Source of the DNA: Phoronis australis
Lineage: Eukaryota > Phoronida > Phoronidae
Reading direction: 5' to 3'
DNA: 64,000 nucleotides
Assembly: GCA_002633005.1 (NCBI GenBank)
Contig: NMRA01000100.1
Span: 765,822-829,821 of the forward strand
The notes below the pieces were generated by a model. It was not told the origin of the DNA. It ran no database searches and saw only the letters and a list, made by a program, of their open reading frames with translations. Position 1 is the stretch's first letter; every line of letters starts with the position of its first letter. Positions 1 through 11,600 of the stretch are shown here, piece after piece. The translations under genes were made by a program, and so were the position numbers.

Positions 1-360
1 GGAGGAGGAGGGGGGTGGAGGGGGGAGTACAACAAAGAGGGGAAACGTTGGGTACGGGAAGAAAATGGTGGGCAAAGAAGTTCATTTAAATCGTGAAATA
101 TTTCAGTTTGAAAATTATAGATTTGATATCACTAAAATCAAAGGAAAAAGGGGGTCCGGACCCCTTGAACCCCTGGATACGCCTATACGTAGACCAGTAC
201 CAACTGAAGGGTGTCCTTTGGATTCCTTAGAATATGATGGTTCGAGCAGAGCGTCATCGTCGCAAGCGCTACGCGTATGACTAAAAAGGCATGTAATGAT
301 TATACTGACCAAAGTCCATCTCAATTGGTCCCCGATTTAAGGTTGCCGGGCAGGAGTACT
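1..360. repeat. Purine-rich tract and degenerate repeat end with a 14-bp palindrome
   Basis: The first 27 bases are almost pure G/A with two G6 runs. Positions 152-165 or so hold the perfect palindrome GGGGTCCGGACCCC, followed by CCCCTGGATACGCC, which resembles an element end (GGCGGATCCAGGGG type) in reverse. No convincing gene. The element is cut by the window edge. Confidence 0.4.
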
Positions 361-361
361 G

Positions 362-680
362 CCCAGTGGTGGATTTAGTGGGGGTCAAGGGGGGCATGGC
401 CCCCCTAAAATTCTGCCAGATTCCATTTGGCAATTCGGGGCTCCGAATGTTTGACGTACAAAATCCTGGCTAATATTCTGCCTTGGCCCGCTTAACTCAA
501 AATCCCGGATCCGCTCCTGTACCTCCCTTTGGTCGCAAACAAGTAAAATGACATGGAAATAAACGTGTGCTTTACTATGTTGCAGTTAATCTTGAACAAA
601 TACTTTAATGTGTGTACTAGACACAGACAATATATTATGAAAAATATCTCCTCAATGATATCCTAGATCTGCCACTGGGT
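362..680. repeat. Non-autonomous element with imperfect terminal inverted repeats
   Basis: The left end CCCAGTGGTGGATTTA (362-377) and the right end TAGATCTGCCACTGGG (665-680) are inverted copies agreeing at 13 of 16 positions. The ends belong to the CAGTGGCGGATC type common in invertebrate MITE-like repeats. I see no clean target-site duplication, so the boundaries are approximate. Confidence 0.5.
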
Positions 681-987
681 CCTCGCCGTTTTTCTTTCTG
701 GCCTTTATTCTTGATCAATATCTATCCAAGCCTGCTGCTTACGTTTTCTTGATTTGGTACCAATTTTCTTGTTCTGGACTACGATATTGGCTTTTTCGCT
801 GATCAGTTGTGGGAGGGAACATTTTTCCTCGTGAGAAAAGCTTTTCGCTCTTTTTCGCAAATGTCTGCCGTACTGATTCTACTGCTTTGTGTCATTGTGT
901 ACCTACGTGATCATGGTTTCATTGAAACACTTATAGTTTCTTTATTTGATTAATCCGGGTCAACACAGTAGGTGGCTTGGATACTTT

Positions 988-1136
988 AAACCTAGTTTTA
1001 CTAAACCTGCTTCATGGTTTAACAAAACCAGGCTTTCAGACTTTTAAACAACGTTGGTGAAATGCAAGTTAGGTCTAAAATTGGACCAGGATTAGGGAGA
1101 CCAGGTTTAAGTCTCAAACCTGGTTTTGTTAAACCA
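988..1136. repeat. Foldback repeat built from a ~20-bp AAACCTGGTTTT unit
   Basis: AAACCTAGTTTTACTAAACC (988-1007) and AAACCTGGTTTTGTTAAACC (1116-1135) are direct copies. TGGTTTAACAAAACCAGG (1015-1032) is the inverted copy, and CCAGGTTTA recurs at 1101-1109. The whole can fold into a hairpin. It lies just past the inferred 3' end of the gene. Confidence 0.6.
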
Positions 1137-1249
1137 CTTTTATGAAATTCGCTGCGGGAGTTGTGCACCGGTTTTATCTTTTGTGTCAAGTACCAACTTT
1201 GATATTTAGTAAAGGGTAGGAACCAGATTACAAAATGCAAGAAAAGCAC

Positions 1250-2461
1250 GTCTTGACTTAAAGTGAAGATATTTTTATTAATCACAAAGATATTACACAG
1301 GACCAGCAATAAAAGAATAAAGGAAAGTGACTGTCAACACTGGTTGGTAAATAATAAGAACAAAACACATCTGAACATAAACTGTGACCAATGTTCATTA
1401 ATGAACTGGGGAGTACTAGTCACTCAGTATATGAATATGTCAACTTAATATGGCGGCTTTGTGAATGAAAAATTATGTCAAGCCTAACAGCTGGCAATAC
1501 ATCAAAATAATCCCAGTGAGACAGAAGTCTCTTTTGCCTGGCGCAATGGATAGTGACCAGTTCTTCCACATAGTCTTACTGGTGAACTCTACTGGTGCAC
1601 AGATCTAGTGATGAGGAATTCTACCTGCGCTCCATTATCACGACAAAAATTCTGGGTCATTTTCTCCATTACTTCTGGCCAGGCTACATTCTTCTCATTG
1701 TGGTTAAAAATTTTGTGAGAATCTCATGTCAGCGTCACTTTGCCGCAACACAGTCCTTGTGAAGCTGGTACTAGAACAACAGAACAGCAGCAAAATGAAA
1801 CAAAAAAATCACTTAAAACTATCAAACTGATTTTTCAGCGAAAACTTAAAAATATGTTCTTCGGATTAGATATAAATTATATACGTCTTGAACTAAACAT
1901 AATCACATCTCTCGCATGATCATCTCATGCTTATATAAATAAAAAATTAAAAATAATTACACTTATTTACACAATTCGGGATGACTAATCTCGGACATGA
2001 TCTCGTATAAAACTTCACATACATCTCATATCATATACAGACCAAATCATGGTCGTATAAACAAGTTTACACAAGTCAATCTATACAGTCGTCACATAAA
2101 ATTGCACGATATAAAAATATAAACAGCACCGCAAATAACCATATCTACATGTTACAACTTCTACCATTCATAATTTCTCATACACCTAAAATACAGTCTA
2201 GAAAAATTTACAAAATAAAATAAAAATACACAACGTCGAACTACCCTAAAGGAACTCTAGTCGTACTGCATTCTCGTCAACATTAAAACATAAATCAAAA
2301 CTCTATCCAAACGATTCTTATTCAGACACTATCAAACTTTCAACATGTATCAAGTACAGGCACCCTTAGACAAGAAACCATTAATATCAAGAGTAAACAA
2401 AGCGTGTAAAGAAGACCATGATGAAATATCTGCGTGTGGATCAAGTAATCAATAAACCATT
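1250..2461 (-). other. Probable 3' UTR of the KIF26 gene
   Basis: This very AT-rich stretch follows the stop codon and has no credible ORF on the minus strand. The only canonical AATAAA seen on the sense strand before the repeat region is at 1,274-1,279. The 3' end is inferred, and an alternative poly(A) site is possible. Confidence 0.5.
1274..1279 (-). promoter_or_regulatory. Candidate polyadenylation signal AATAAA
   Basis: The plus strand reads TTTATT, the reverse complement of AATAAA. It sits about 1.2 kb downstream of the KIF26 stop and is the only canonical hexamer I found between the stop and this point. Confidence 0.4.
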
Positions 2462-2610
2462 TTAGTTTGCTAATGGTTTTGAGTCAAAACATGTGACCAT
2501 CATAATTCGTGACTTGCAAGCAGCCACACGCTTTTCCAAGATGGCAGTCTCCTTCTCCAAAGCTTCAATGTAGTTTGGGTCATCTCGATCTTCCTGCGAT
2601 GCTACATGCA
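2462..2610 (-). CDS. KIF26: KIF26 last exon: coiled-coil end and stop
   Basis: Acceptor TCCGTTGCAG|TGCATG. The leftover T plus TG gives Leu, then residues 1752-1799 and a [23 protein letters not shown] followed by [13 protein letters not shown] matches the vertebrate EYLEALE...RVNFCKAHLMMITCFD terminus, so the C-terminus is complete. Confidence 0.95.
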
Positions 2611-5600
2611 CTGCAACGGAAAGAGACAACATTTCTTCAAATTGAAAAAATCCAACAAACAACTTGAATACAATACAACACATTAAACAGGATATCCTAA
2701 AGTGACAAAACATTTCACAAGCAACCAACTGTTTACAACAAAAAATAAATATAATGATTGAAAGACAAGTGTCTTATTATCAAATTTTCTTTGTCTTGAA
2801 ATAATTTGCTTGAAGAATATTAAGTAAACTGAAATTACAATTTTCAAAGCTGTCACGAATTAGGTAGCCAAACATAACACGTGAAAAAGAACAATTATAT
2901 TACAAATTAGAGACATGTATTCATTGACCAATAAACAATTGAGTAATTTCATGGAAAACTTTGCAGTCAGCACAAATCACATTTTTGGGTCGAGAACAAA
3001 ATGGTCATCAATTAGAATAGCCTGGTTCCTTGTGGTGAAGACTGAGCAAAGTTACAGCATCGTAGTGTTCTGTGAATTTATCTGGGAAGTTTTTGCCTCA
3101 AATTTCACAGCTGGCTACAGTGTATAGCAGATGACAACAACTGTTATACACATGATACTTACAGTCAAAGCTCCAGGTACCCTCGTCAATCATCAATCGT
3201 TGCTTGGCGGTGGCCAGTTCTGACTTGAGCTCGTCTTGATGCTTGAGGAGTTCGGCCACTCGTTGGCGTCGACGCTGCAGAGCTCGAAGCTGCAAAAACA
3301 ACATTGAGCTCGGTCAGTGAGCACACTACATAGAACACACAGGAGAAAGAGTGAAAACCTGAATTGTCAACTGACAATTCAATCTGGATCTGAACTAACA
3401 GGCAAGGACTCAAAGTGTGAACTGATTTCAATGTACAGAACCTCATTCAATTCTATAATCAAATTCTGTGAACGAAAATTACGAGGCTTTACACCTTGGA
3501 TCTGTAAAAACTTCAAGTAAATACAGAAGCTTTATATTTTTATCAACTCCTAGTTTACAGTGACTTATACAAATTAAAAAACAGGTTCAAAATTACTGAT
3601 CTGATGTAAAGAGAACAGATTAACTGCTGGTAACATAAGACATCATATTTTTCTTCACAACTTTTGTTCATGTAGTGCTTTAGACTGCAGAGGCAACACT
3701 TAGTGTTTGGCAACAGTGCGGACAGAAGAAAAGCAATAGGCAAGTAAGAACTCTATGAGACATGAAAGGTGATTTCAGAAAATAATAATTCCTACCAACT
3801 CACACCTTGGCACACTATTATGTGAGGAACTAATAATTGCAAAGCCAACTTATACATAACAACAATTAACCAGCCGCCATACAGTGTGAATCAAGACAGC
3901 ATTAAGAGCACAACATTGGAAAGTGACCACCGCAACAGTAATAACAATAATAACAGTGCAAGATGGCGGAGACATGACGAGATAGAATACCTTGTGAAAT
4001 ATAGCGTCGGTGTCCCTAGGTTGCATGTAAGTAGTTTTTATACCACAATAAACTACATTCATAGATGCCGCGAGAACGTTGACTTCTTTTCTCCGCCTCA
4101 ACGGATCAGTCATCAACTTTTGAAAATTCAACTACTAAAAGGACAGTGTATCCCTCAAAAACAACTCGAGTACACCAGCACCTACTGACCATGTAACAAA
4201 CCAATGCCCAGACTGCTACCGAGCCCAGGATGTCTACGGGAAGTGAATCAGTCCTACATAGATACGATTTATTGCTCAAATGAAGAAAACAAACACAGGC
4301 ATGGGCTTTTATTAGATTGTTGGAGATGCCCAGGGCAGTCTGAAGTGGCATTAACTATTTTATCCATGATCATCCCAACGTCAGCTGGGTAATCATGGCA
4401 ACCATCTAGTGATTACGCAATTAAGATAATTGATCAGCTGATACTGAGCCTAACCATTAACTATGGGTTGAAACAATGTAGTTAATGCAATTACAATATG
4501 AAATCTGGGATATTAAGTTATGTTATAAGTGTCTCTTCTCTATTTCAAACTTGTCATTTGGTGTCATGACTGAATAAATCACTATTTACTTTGTTCAGGG
4601 CATTTCAAACACTAAACTCATAGAATTATTTTAAGAACTTAGTTAACATAATTATTCTCAAAATCATCCAGATTTTGTTTTCCAGAATCAACAAAAAACA
4701 AATTCCTGCATTTAAACCGTTATGACCAATCACCAATCACAAATGTCAGTCTTACCTCCATCTCTTCTTGTCTCCGTCTCTGCATCCGTTCGACGTCGTC
4801 AATATCATACACTTTCAATTCCAGTGGTTCATTCACCGTTTGTAAGCGGCGTGTGTCCACCCAGGCTCTTGGTGATGGGATACCACTGGTGCATTTATTT
4901 GGAGACGGAGAAGGGCTGTGTAGTCTTCGGCTGGAGCCTGGACTGCCCTCTAGTGGCCGTGGCGGAGCTGATCGACTGCGACGAGGTGCTAGAGATCGGA
5001 CCAGAAAATGTCTGAGTTTTAGTAAACGAGATACAAACTTATGCAGGAACATTGCAGAAACACTGAAGTAAACACTATCAAGCACAGCAATTCCTTCAGA
5101 CACAATCTGTAATATTGACTTAGCAGAAAACAGTCTCTCATCATAAGTAATAGCACAAGCTATTAGCAGTTAATGTACAATCAAGAAGCACTCTTTCATT
5201 ATAATGACAACTGTCAAGTTAAATTACATGTTCAAAAGCACATGGTCTGGTGCTAACAGAAAATCCTACCGGTTTGTTTATTTTATTTTCTCCATTGCCT
5301 CTTGTTTATGAGATTAACTGACTTTACATAACAATGTAGCTATTTTAGATAATGAAAATGCACCAAGCAGAAACCTGCTACACACAAGGGAGATTTAGCA
5401 ACAATATACTGTACAGCAGAGCTGTTTTCAAACTTAGACGATAATTGTAATCCTTTCACATGCTGGATGTCCTCAGTAATGAGCAAATCGAATATCTTTA
5501 CCTGTTCTACTACAGATTATAACCAGTGCATGTGTTTCATATAAAACCAGACATGGTGGAACAAGACTAGTTTTTGTAAACTTTGCCCTATTACACAGAA

Positions 5601-8600
5601 AGGGGATAAAATGGATTTTAAAAAGTTACATTTCAAAATAGTTCATCCTATGAATCGATACCAAAGCTTAAAATTCCTAGTGGCTTTTATTCTTGGTTTG
5701 CACATGGCTGGATATCGAATGCAAAATTTTTTTTATTATGACATTCATATCAGTTTTTCGAGTTTATGTGTAGAGCTTGTTAAAATTTTTGTCTTGCTTT
5801 TTTTCGTCACTTATGAAATTCTTATCAATTTTACATTTCCTCAAAAACACTTTGTTACTTAAACTCTCATTAGGTTGATAGGTGCCCGCTTTCTTCACTC
5901 AAGGTCGTGGGTTCGAGTCCCACTAGGTCACACTGCTAAACCCTTGAGTCAAGTTTCTAGCTCTTCAGCTCGGTTTTAACCATATATTAATAAAACATAA
6001 AAATAGTTCCAGGTAGCCAGTGTAATGGGCCCACATGCGAGGCCTGCGCACATCTGGTGCAACATGTATCAGACCACCCACAATTGTTTTTTAAGCTCTC
6101 ATTATGGTGATACATCAATAATCAGCATTTTGAGATGCAGTTCAGTTGAATGGTCACTATACAGGGTGGAGTATATGAGATTTACATATTCACACACACT
6201 TCAATTAACGAATTATTTAAATTACAATACACTCTATTCTAAGAAAAAACCAAATATCACATACCAGGTATCTTCTTCTTCAAGATCCTCATCCCACGCA
6301 CACGGCCCTCCGTCGAGCTCTCGCTGGTCGAGTCATGCGTTGACGAGCATGTCACCTCACTGTCGCGCATCATGCTCTCATAGCCACTACTAGCGCCACA
6401 GTTGGCCTGACTGCCAGTCTTGGATGGCGACATGCCACTGACACAGCTACTGTTGTCACTACCGTGACCACTACTTGTAGACCGGCTGACACTACGAGGC
6501 TTGGTCATGCTGTGGTAGGGAGATAATAATTTCTTATCCTGCGTGTCCACACCACTGTCTGAGTCCGTGGCACGACATCGCCCACTCAATTCACTGATGC
6601 GACTATTGCTCATTTTACTCATAGATTTGGCCTCCTTCAACTTGCTCTTGGAGAACTTAAACGAAGACTTCTCTGTCTTGCTCTCTTTTGTGGATTGCAT
6701 AGTGGAACTCTTGCTTGAAGACGTCGGTAGCTTGCTCTTGGTCAAAGTAAGCTTGGAAGATTTGGTCTCGCTCCGAGAGTCGCTTGTTTTCGTTGTCTTG
6801 CGCTCCTTACTAGAACTGCGACTCGTTGGTGGTGCACTGCTGGCACGCACAGGGGAGCTAATACTGGGTGAACTGGGGGCTGAGCTGGAAGTCACCGCCT
6901 TCTTAAAAGTAGAAAATGAAGGCTTTGGTGCAGGTGTCGGAGGACTGCTCGTGTTATTCACTGGCTTGGGTAAGCTACTCGTGCGAGGAGGTTTCTGCGG
7001 AGGAGGTGGCTTAACTCTAGGTATACTGGTCCCCGACAGGGTGCGCATGGCAGGCTTTTTTGGCACGGCTGGTTTGGATTTGGTGGGTAGTCTACTGCCC
7101 TGTTGCGTCATAGAGTCCGACTTCTCCAGCTCTTCTGCTGACTGCCCAATAATGGTGCGTCCTGCGCTTCTGTGACAAGGAGTGCATGGAGCACTCTGGG
7201 ATACCTCAGGCTCTATCACACGTTGCAGCTGAGCAACAACTTCCTGATGAAACACAACCAGGTTATCTGAATCCCCGGACAGGATAGTAGGGTCTTTGTT
7301 TAAACACGGATCCGACGCTCCATCAGGCTTACGTAAGCACTGGTTTTCGAACCGTTTCTCAATCTCGTCCAGCACCGGAGATATCTCGTCATTGTTCTCA
7401 ATGTCACTACAGTAGTTGGACGTCACCGGGGAGGTCTGAGTGGTACCACTTGTCTGCGAGACGTCGCTGGTCTGAGTGGCCACCGTCCTTTCCCGGATAT
7501 TTCCCTCACTATCACAGTAATCAATGCCCATGCTAATGCATTCAGTCACAGGCGACGAGCTCAAGACACGCTCCATAACTCGCCGTTTCTCTGGGTAACT
7601 GTTCAGTGTGCTAAAATCTGATGAGTCATTAGCGCTCAACCCTTCCAACTGTTCTTCTGCCGCCATCTCATAGACGGATTCACGCAGAGTGCCTTTCTCA
7701 TCTGCCGTCAGACTGCTACATGTGGTTGACTGGTCAAAGGTGACCACACTCATATGACTCTGGCTCTCCAGGTCATCAGGTGTGAACCATACTTGATCCT
7801 CGCCACCACCATTACGCGGAACATTGGGAGCTGGTCGCGCCATCTGCAGGGCTGGCTGGCGCTTGCGCCTCTCCATTGACTGAATACGCTCACTATAGCT
7901 CTGAGTTAAATCTCCTTCAGCGACCAATGAACTGCGACAACTGTTGGATTGGTCAACACTCAACGACCGGACCCATTCCATAGTTCGATGGCTAGGGCTC
8001 GCTGGAGGTGGCAGCATGGATTTCTTCAACTTCTTCTTCATCATCGGTGAGTTCTTTGGACTCAATGACCGTGCACGTTGGTTGTGTTCAAGTTCCACAC
8101 GTCTCACTTCGCACACAGACTTGTACGACGGCGCGTACTCTGACTGGGCAAGATCAGGAATGAACTTCTCTGGCAAAGCACTATTTTTCTTGGCCTCCTC
8201 GGCATACAGCGGCACATTGGGTGACACTGTACTGTGCTTCTCCACCCAATCACGCACAAACGGTTTTACAGACATTACCACTTTAGGTTTGTCAGTAGAG
8301 TCACTGGGCATGAACTTTGTCTCAGCTTTCACAACCTGTTCCACTTCATTCGTCTCCGTCACAATACTCTCGGGCCGTGACTCCCCCACATTGACCGCCA
8401 CAGAGCCAGAGTCAACACTGATCATGCTCTCGGGACGGCCTTCCGCCACCACGCGTTCAGGAAGCACAGATTTCGCAGTGATGAAAGGTTTAGTTATTGC
8501 TGAAATGTCAGGTATGGACTCCTTGCCCATCCCTAGAGTCAGAGTCTCAATATTTCTTCCTTCATCCAGTGTTGACGTGCCATCAGCCGGACAACTCTCC

Positions 8601-11600
8601 AGTGCGTCAATTTCACTGTCAGGAATGAGGTCAATCACGTCACTGCTATTCTCACTGATGTCATCGCACAGTTCCGATCTATCTCTCACTGTAGGCAAGG
8701 CAATGGCCCGTGGCTTTGACGGTGATTGGACTCTGTCTGCAGAAGCTCTCCTGGTTGGCGGAACACTGACCACATTCTGTTTAACCTTTTTGTCCTCATC
8801 GCTGTGACGGCGAGTTTCCAGTGTTCTTAGCCGTTCAGGTGTTGGTAACGACTGCTTCCTATGACAGGAATCTGTTTTGGGTGTAGCCTGTACAGGCGTT
8901 GTGGCCGTGAATTCACCCGGACCATCGACCCACACCTCGACACCCTTGTTGGCATCGGGGTAGATGACAGCACCTGGTCCGTCGATCCACTGTTCTTGGG
9001 TGGGTGAGTCTAACGATGGTGTGAACGGTGCCACCTTTGGCCATGCATTGATATTAGTCCTAGGCACAACGCGATTGGTCGGCCGGTGGTGTTTGTGATC
9101 CGAATCCGAGGTAGGCACACGTGGCTTGCTAGCACTTTGTATTTTGGATTTCACAACACTTGTTTTCTGAGGTATCTGGCTAGCCGACGGAGCAGGAGCA
9201 GTATTTGGTTTTGCTTTGTCGGGTTTGGTCCTTTCTAGAGTTTGTAGTTTACCCTTCTCGGGTGGTTTCAATGTACTCGGTTTCTTAACAGGTGGCGATG
9301 GCGACCTTTCCGTAGGCATCACCGATTCTCCAACTTTTAATTTTTCCACGACATCATCACCTGACGATCGACTGGCACTCGATCCACTGGAGTTAGGAAT
9401 AGGACTCAGTCGATTCGTTTTAGGCAAAATGGGCACACTCACAGGCGGTCCCTCATTGTCCGTAAGTTCCCGATCACTAAGCGCCTGCCCATTGCGGCCA
9501 ACATAAATGACCGTGTCACACGATTGCTCGCTACTGGACGTGTAGTCGGGATCGGAGGACTGTGAGGAGTACGAGTCCTCTCGTAATGTGCCCATCCTGG
9601 GCACACGGCGACGTAACCGGCCATCATCACATGAACTGGAGTCATCAGAACTGGAGCAGGAAAACTGCAAAAGGAAATCAAAATAAATGTAAAAATATAT
9701 CACTCTACTGCATGTTGGAGAATTAGCACTCTTCCTAAATCCAGCCTCGTACTGATGGCAGTCCCTTTTGTAAACAGGATTTGATAAATACATTACAGTG
9801 GTGTGTCCGAATTTCATGCATCGGAAAACAGTTGAGTCGAACCCTAAGTGGATTGAAACCATTTGTGATCTGTTTTTTAAAATTTTTTTGTCTTGACTTA
9901 GTTTGTTTCTGCCTGAAGACGAGGCATGACCAGTCTCAGAATATAGCTGGGGCACTATGCATCATTGAAATGTTTCCTGGTCATCTATTCTATCCTTTGT
10001 CAGACAGAGTCAAAATCCTTACACGACCGCTAAAAAGAAAACTATTGGTCACATTCTTATAATCAAATACCTAAACTCATTCGTACTGAATTCATGCATG
10101 CATAGTCTTACGACCAGACAGTTAAGAACGGTTTTCCCAAACACTGTACAACACCATCATGTCCTTTGGAAGACTTACCTTAGACTTGGCCTTCCTCTTC
10201 ATCCTGAATATTCTGGCTGCAAGCTGTATCACCTGAAGGGTCTCATTGTAGTTGCCAACAGATGGCGATATGTGTGCAATCATGCACGTCCGACATGACA
10301 CACTGCTGACTGACTCCTTCACTAGCTGGGTCAGCTTGCTCTCCCTGCAACAAATAATTAGAACACATGGAGATGGGCGACCTCGTAGTAAGTTATAGGA
10401 AATATACACCTGGGACTGTAAGAGGAAAATCTCACCAATTTTGGACAAAAATAATTGCAAAAACTACCATTTTCATTTTTCAGTGTATTCTAACATTATT
10501 GTGAATGCCCTTAGTTTATGAAAGTTTTGTCTGACAGTAAAAATGGAACATAGCTTTTCATATTTTTATGAAAAATGAAAAAACAAAAAAAACCCTGTCC
10601 GTCATGTTGTTCATGAGAATTTGCAGTCCACCCTTATATGCTATTCAAAGAAAATTAAACAATCGCATGCCGCAACTCGAGTAAACTCTCAAATTTTATG
10701 TGATGCATTTTGTTTTTTGGATCTGAAATCTTTTATCGAGTTTAATGCTCGCTGGTCATGGATTAAATTGGTTTGCATTAAAATTCATTTAATTAGAAAT
10801 TTTATTGATCAAGCAAAAAGAATACTTGCATAGCTATAATCTCTCAAAAACTAAAATTAATCATACAAATCATGGAAGTGATATTTTTGATCTCCCACTA
10901 ACAGGAAATCTTTGCATAAAGCATAGCAGCCCAAGTTTCAACTAAAACTGATCAGCCATTTATGAGACAATATGTTATCCAAATTTGGAATTTTTGGAGT
11001 CCTTTGATTGGAACCTTAATCACTCATACGTGGACTCCTCAAATGATACACAAAGACTTTTTGCACCATATTGTGTCAACATGAGAACACAAAACGAAAG
11101 TCTGAAAGTAGTTGCTTTGAACAGAGGTCTCAATAGAACATCATACAAGGATTCAAAAACAAGGTTTTAAAAAGTGCTTGTAACAAAACACGTCACCATA
11201 CTTGTGAGGCATGTGGCGTTGGCCGTTGAGTAGACACATGATGACATTTCCCAGAGCAGAGAGACTCAGTGCATTCCCACTATTCTCTTTGGACTTCGTA
11301 CATGAGCCAAGGTCAATTAAATGAAGACGACTTCTACCACCAGCGACACCTAGGAGAGAGAAAGTAAACATAGCACTGTCTATAAGATCTGCTGGATGGA
11401 TTAGTGTTAAGTTTGGCCAATAGAAGGCACTGACATACATAAACTGAGAGCACTTATGCGTTGACTTCATACGGCAACATAAACTGAAATAATACACAAG
11501 AGTAGATAAAAAGCAAGGTATTAACACATATGTTTGAACTGCTTTATTCAATGTTATTTAACTGGTGATTGGCAGTGATTACATTGAGTCTGCTATTAAC

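Noticed and set aside
3886-4188. 100-codon plus-strand ORF with an Asn run
   Set aside because: Lies in a KIF26 intron, with simple AAC/AAT repeat composition and no domain or conserved motif.
4989-5012. Alternative acceptor (CTCAG) for the [15 protein letters not shown] exon
   Set aside because: With the phase 1 donor of the tail exon it gives a frame that reaches a TAG within eight codons; the CTCTAG acceptor keeps the frame open.
6543-7175. Plus-strand ORF of 210 codons inside the tail exon
   Set aside because: Leu/Val-rich antisense shadow of the Ser/Lys-rich KIF26 coding strand.
7944-8807. Plus-strand ORF of 287 codons inside the tail exon
   Set aside because: Antisense shadow of conserved KIF26 coding sequence; Ser/Leu composition follows from the complementary codons.
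9665-9955. N-terminal extension of the giant open frame up to an ATG at 9,955
   Set aside because: A TTTTGCAG acceptor at 9,665 and exact phase match to the motor exon show that the first 97 codons are intronic read-through; they also lack family similarity.
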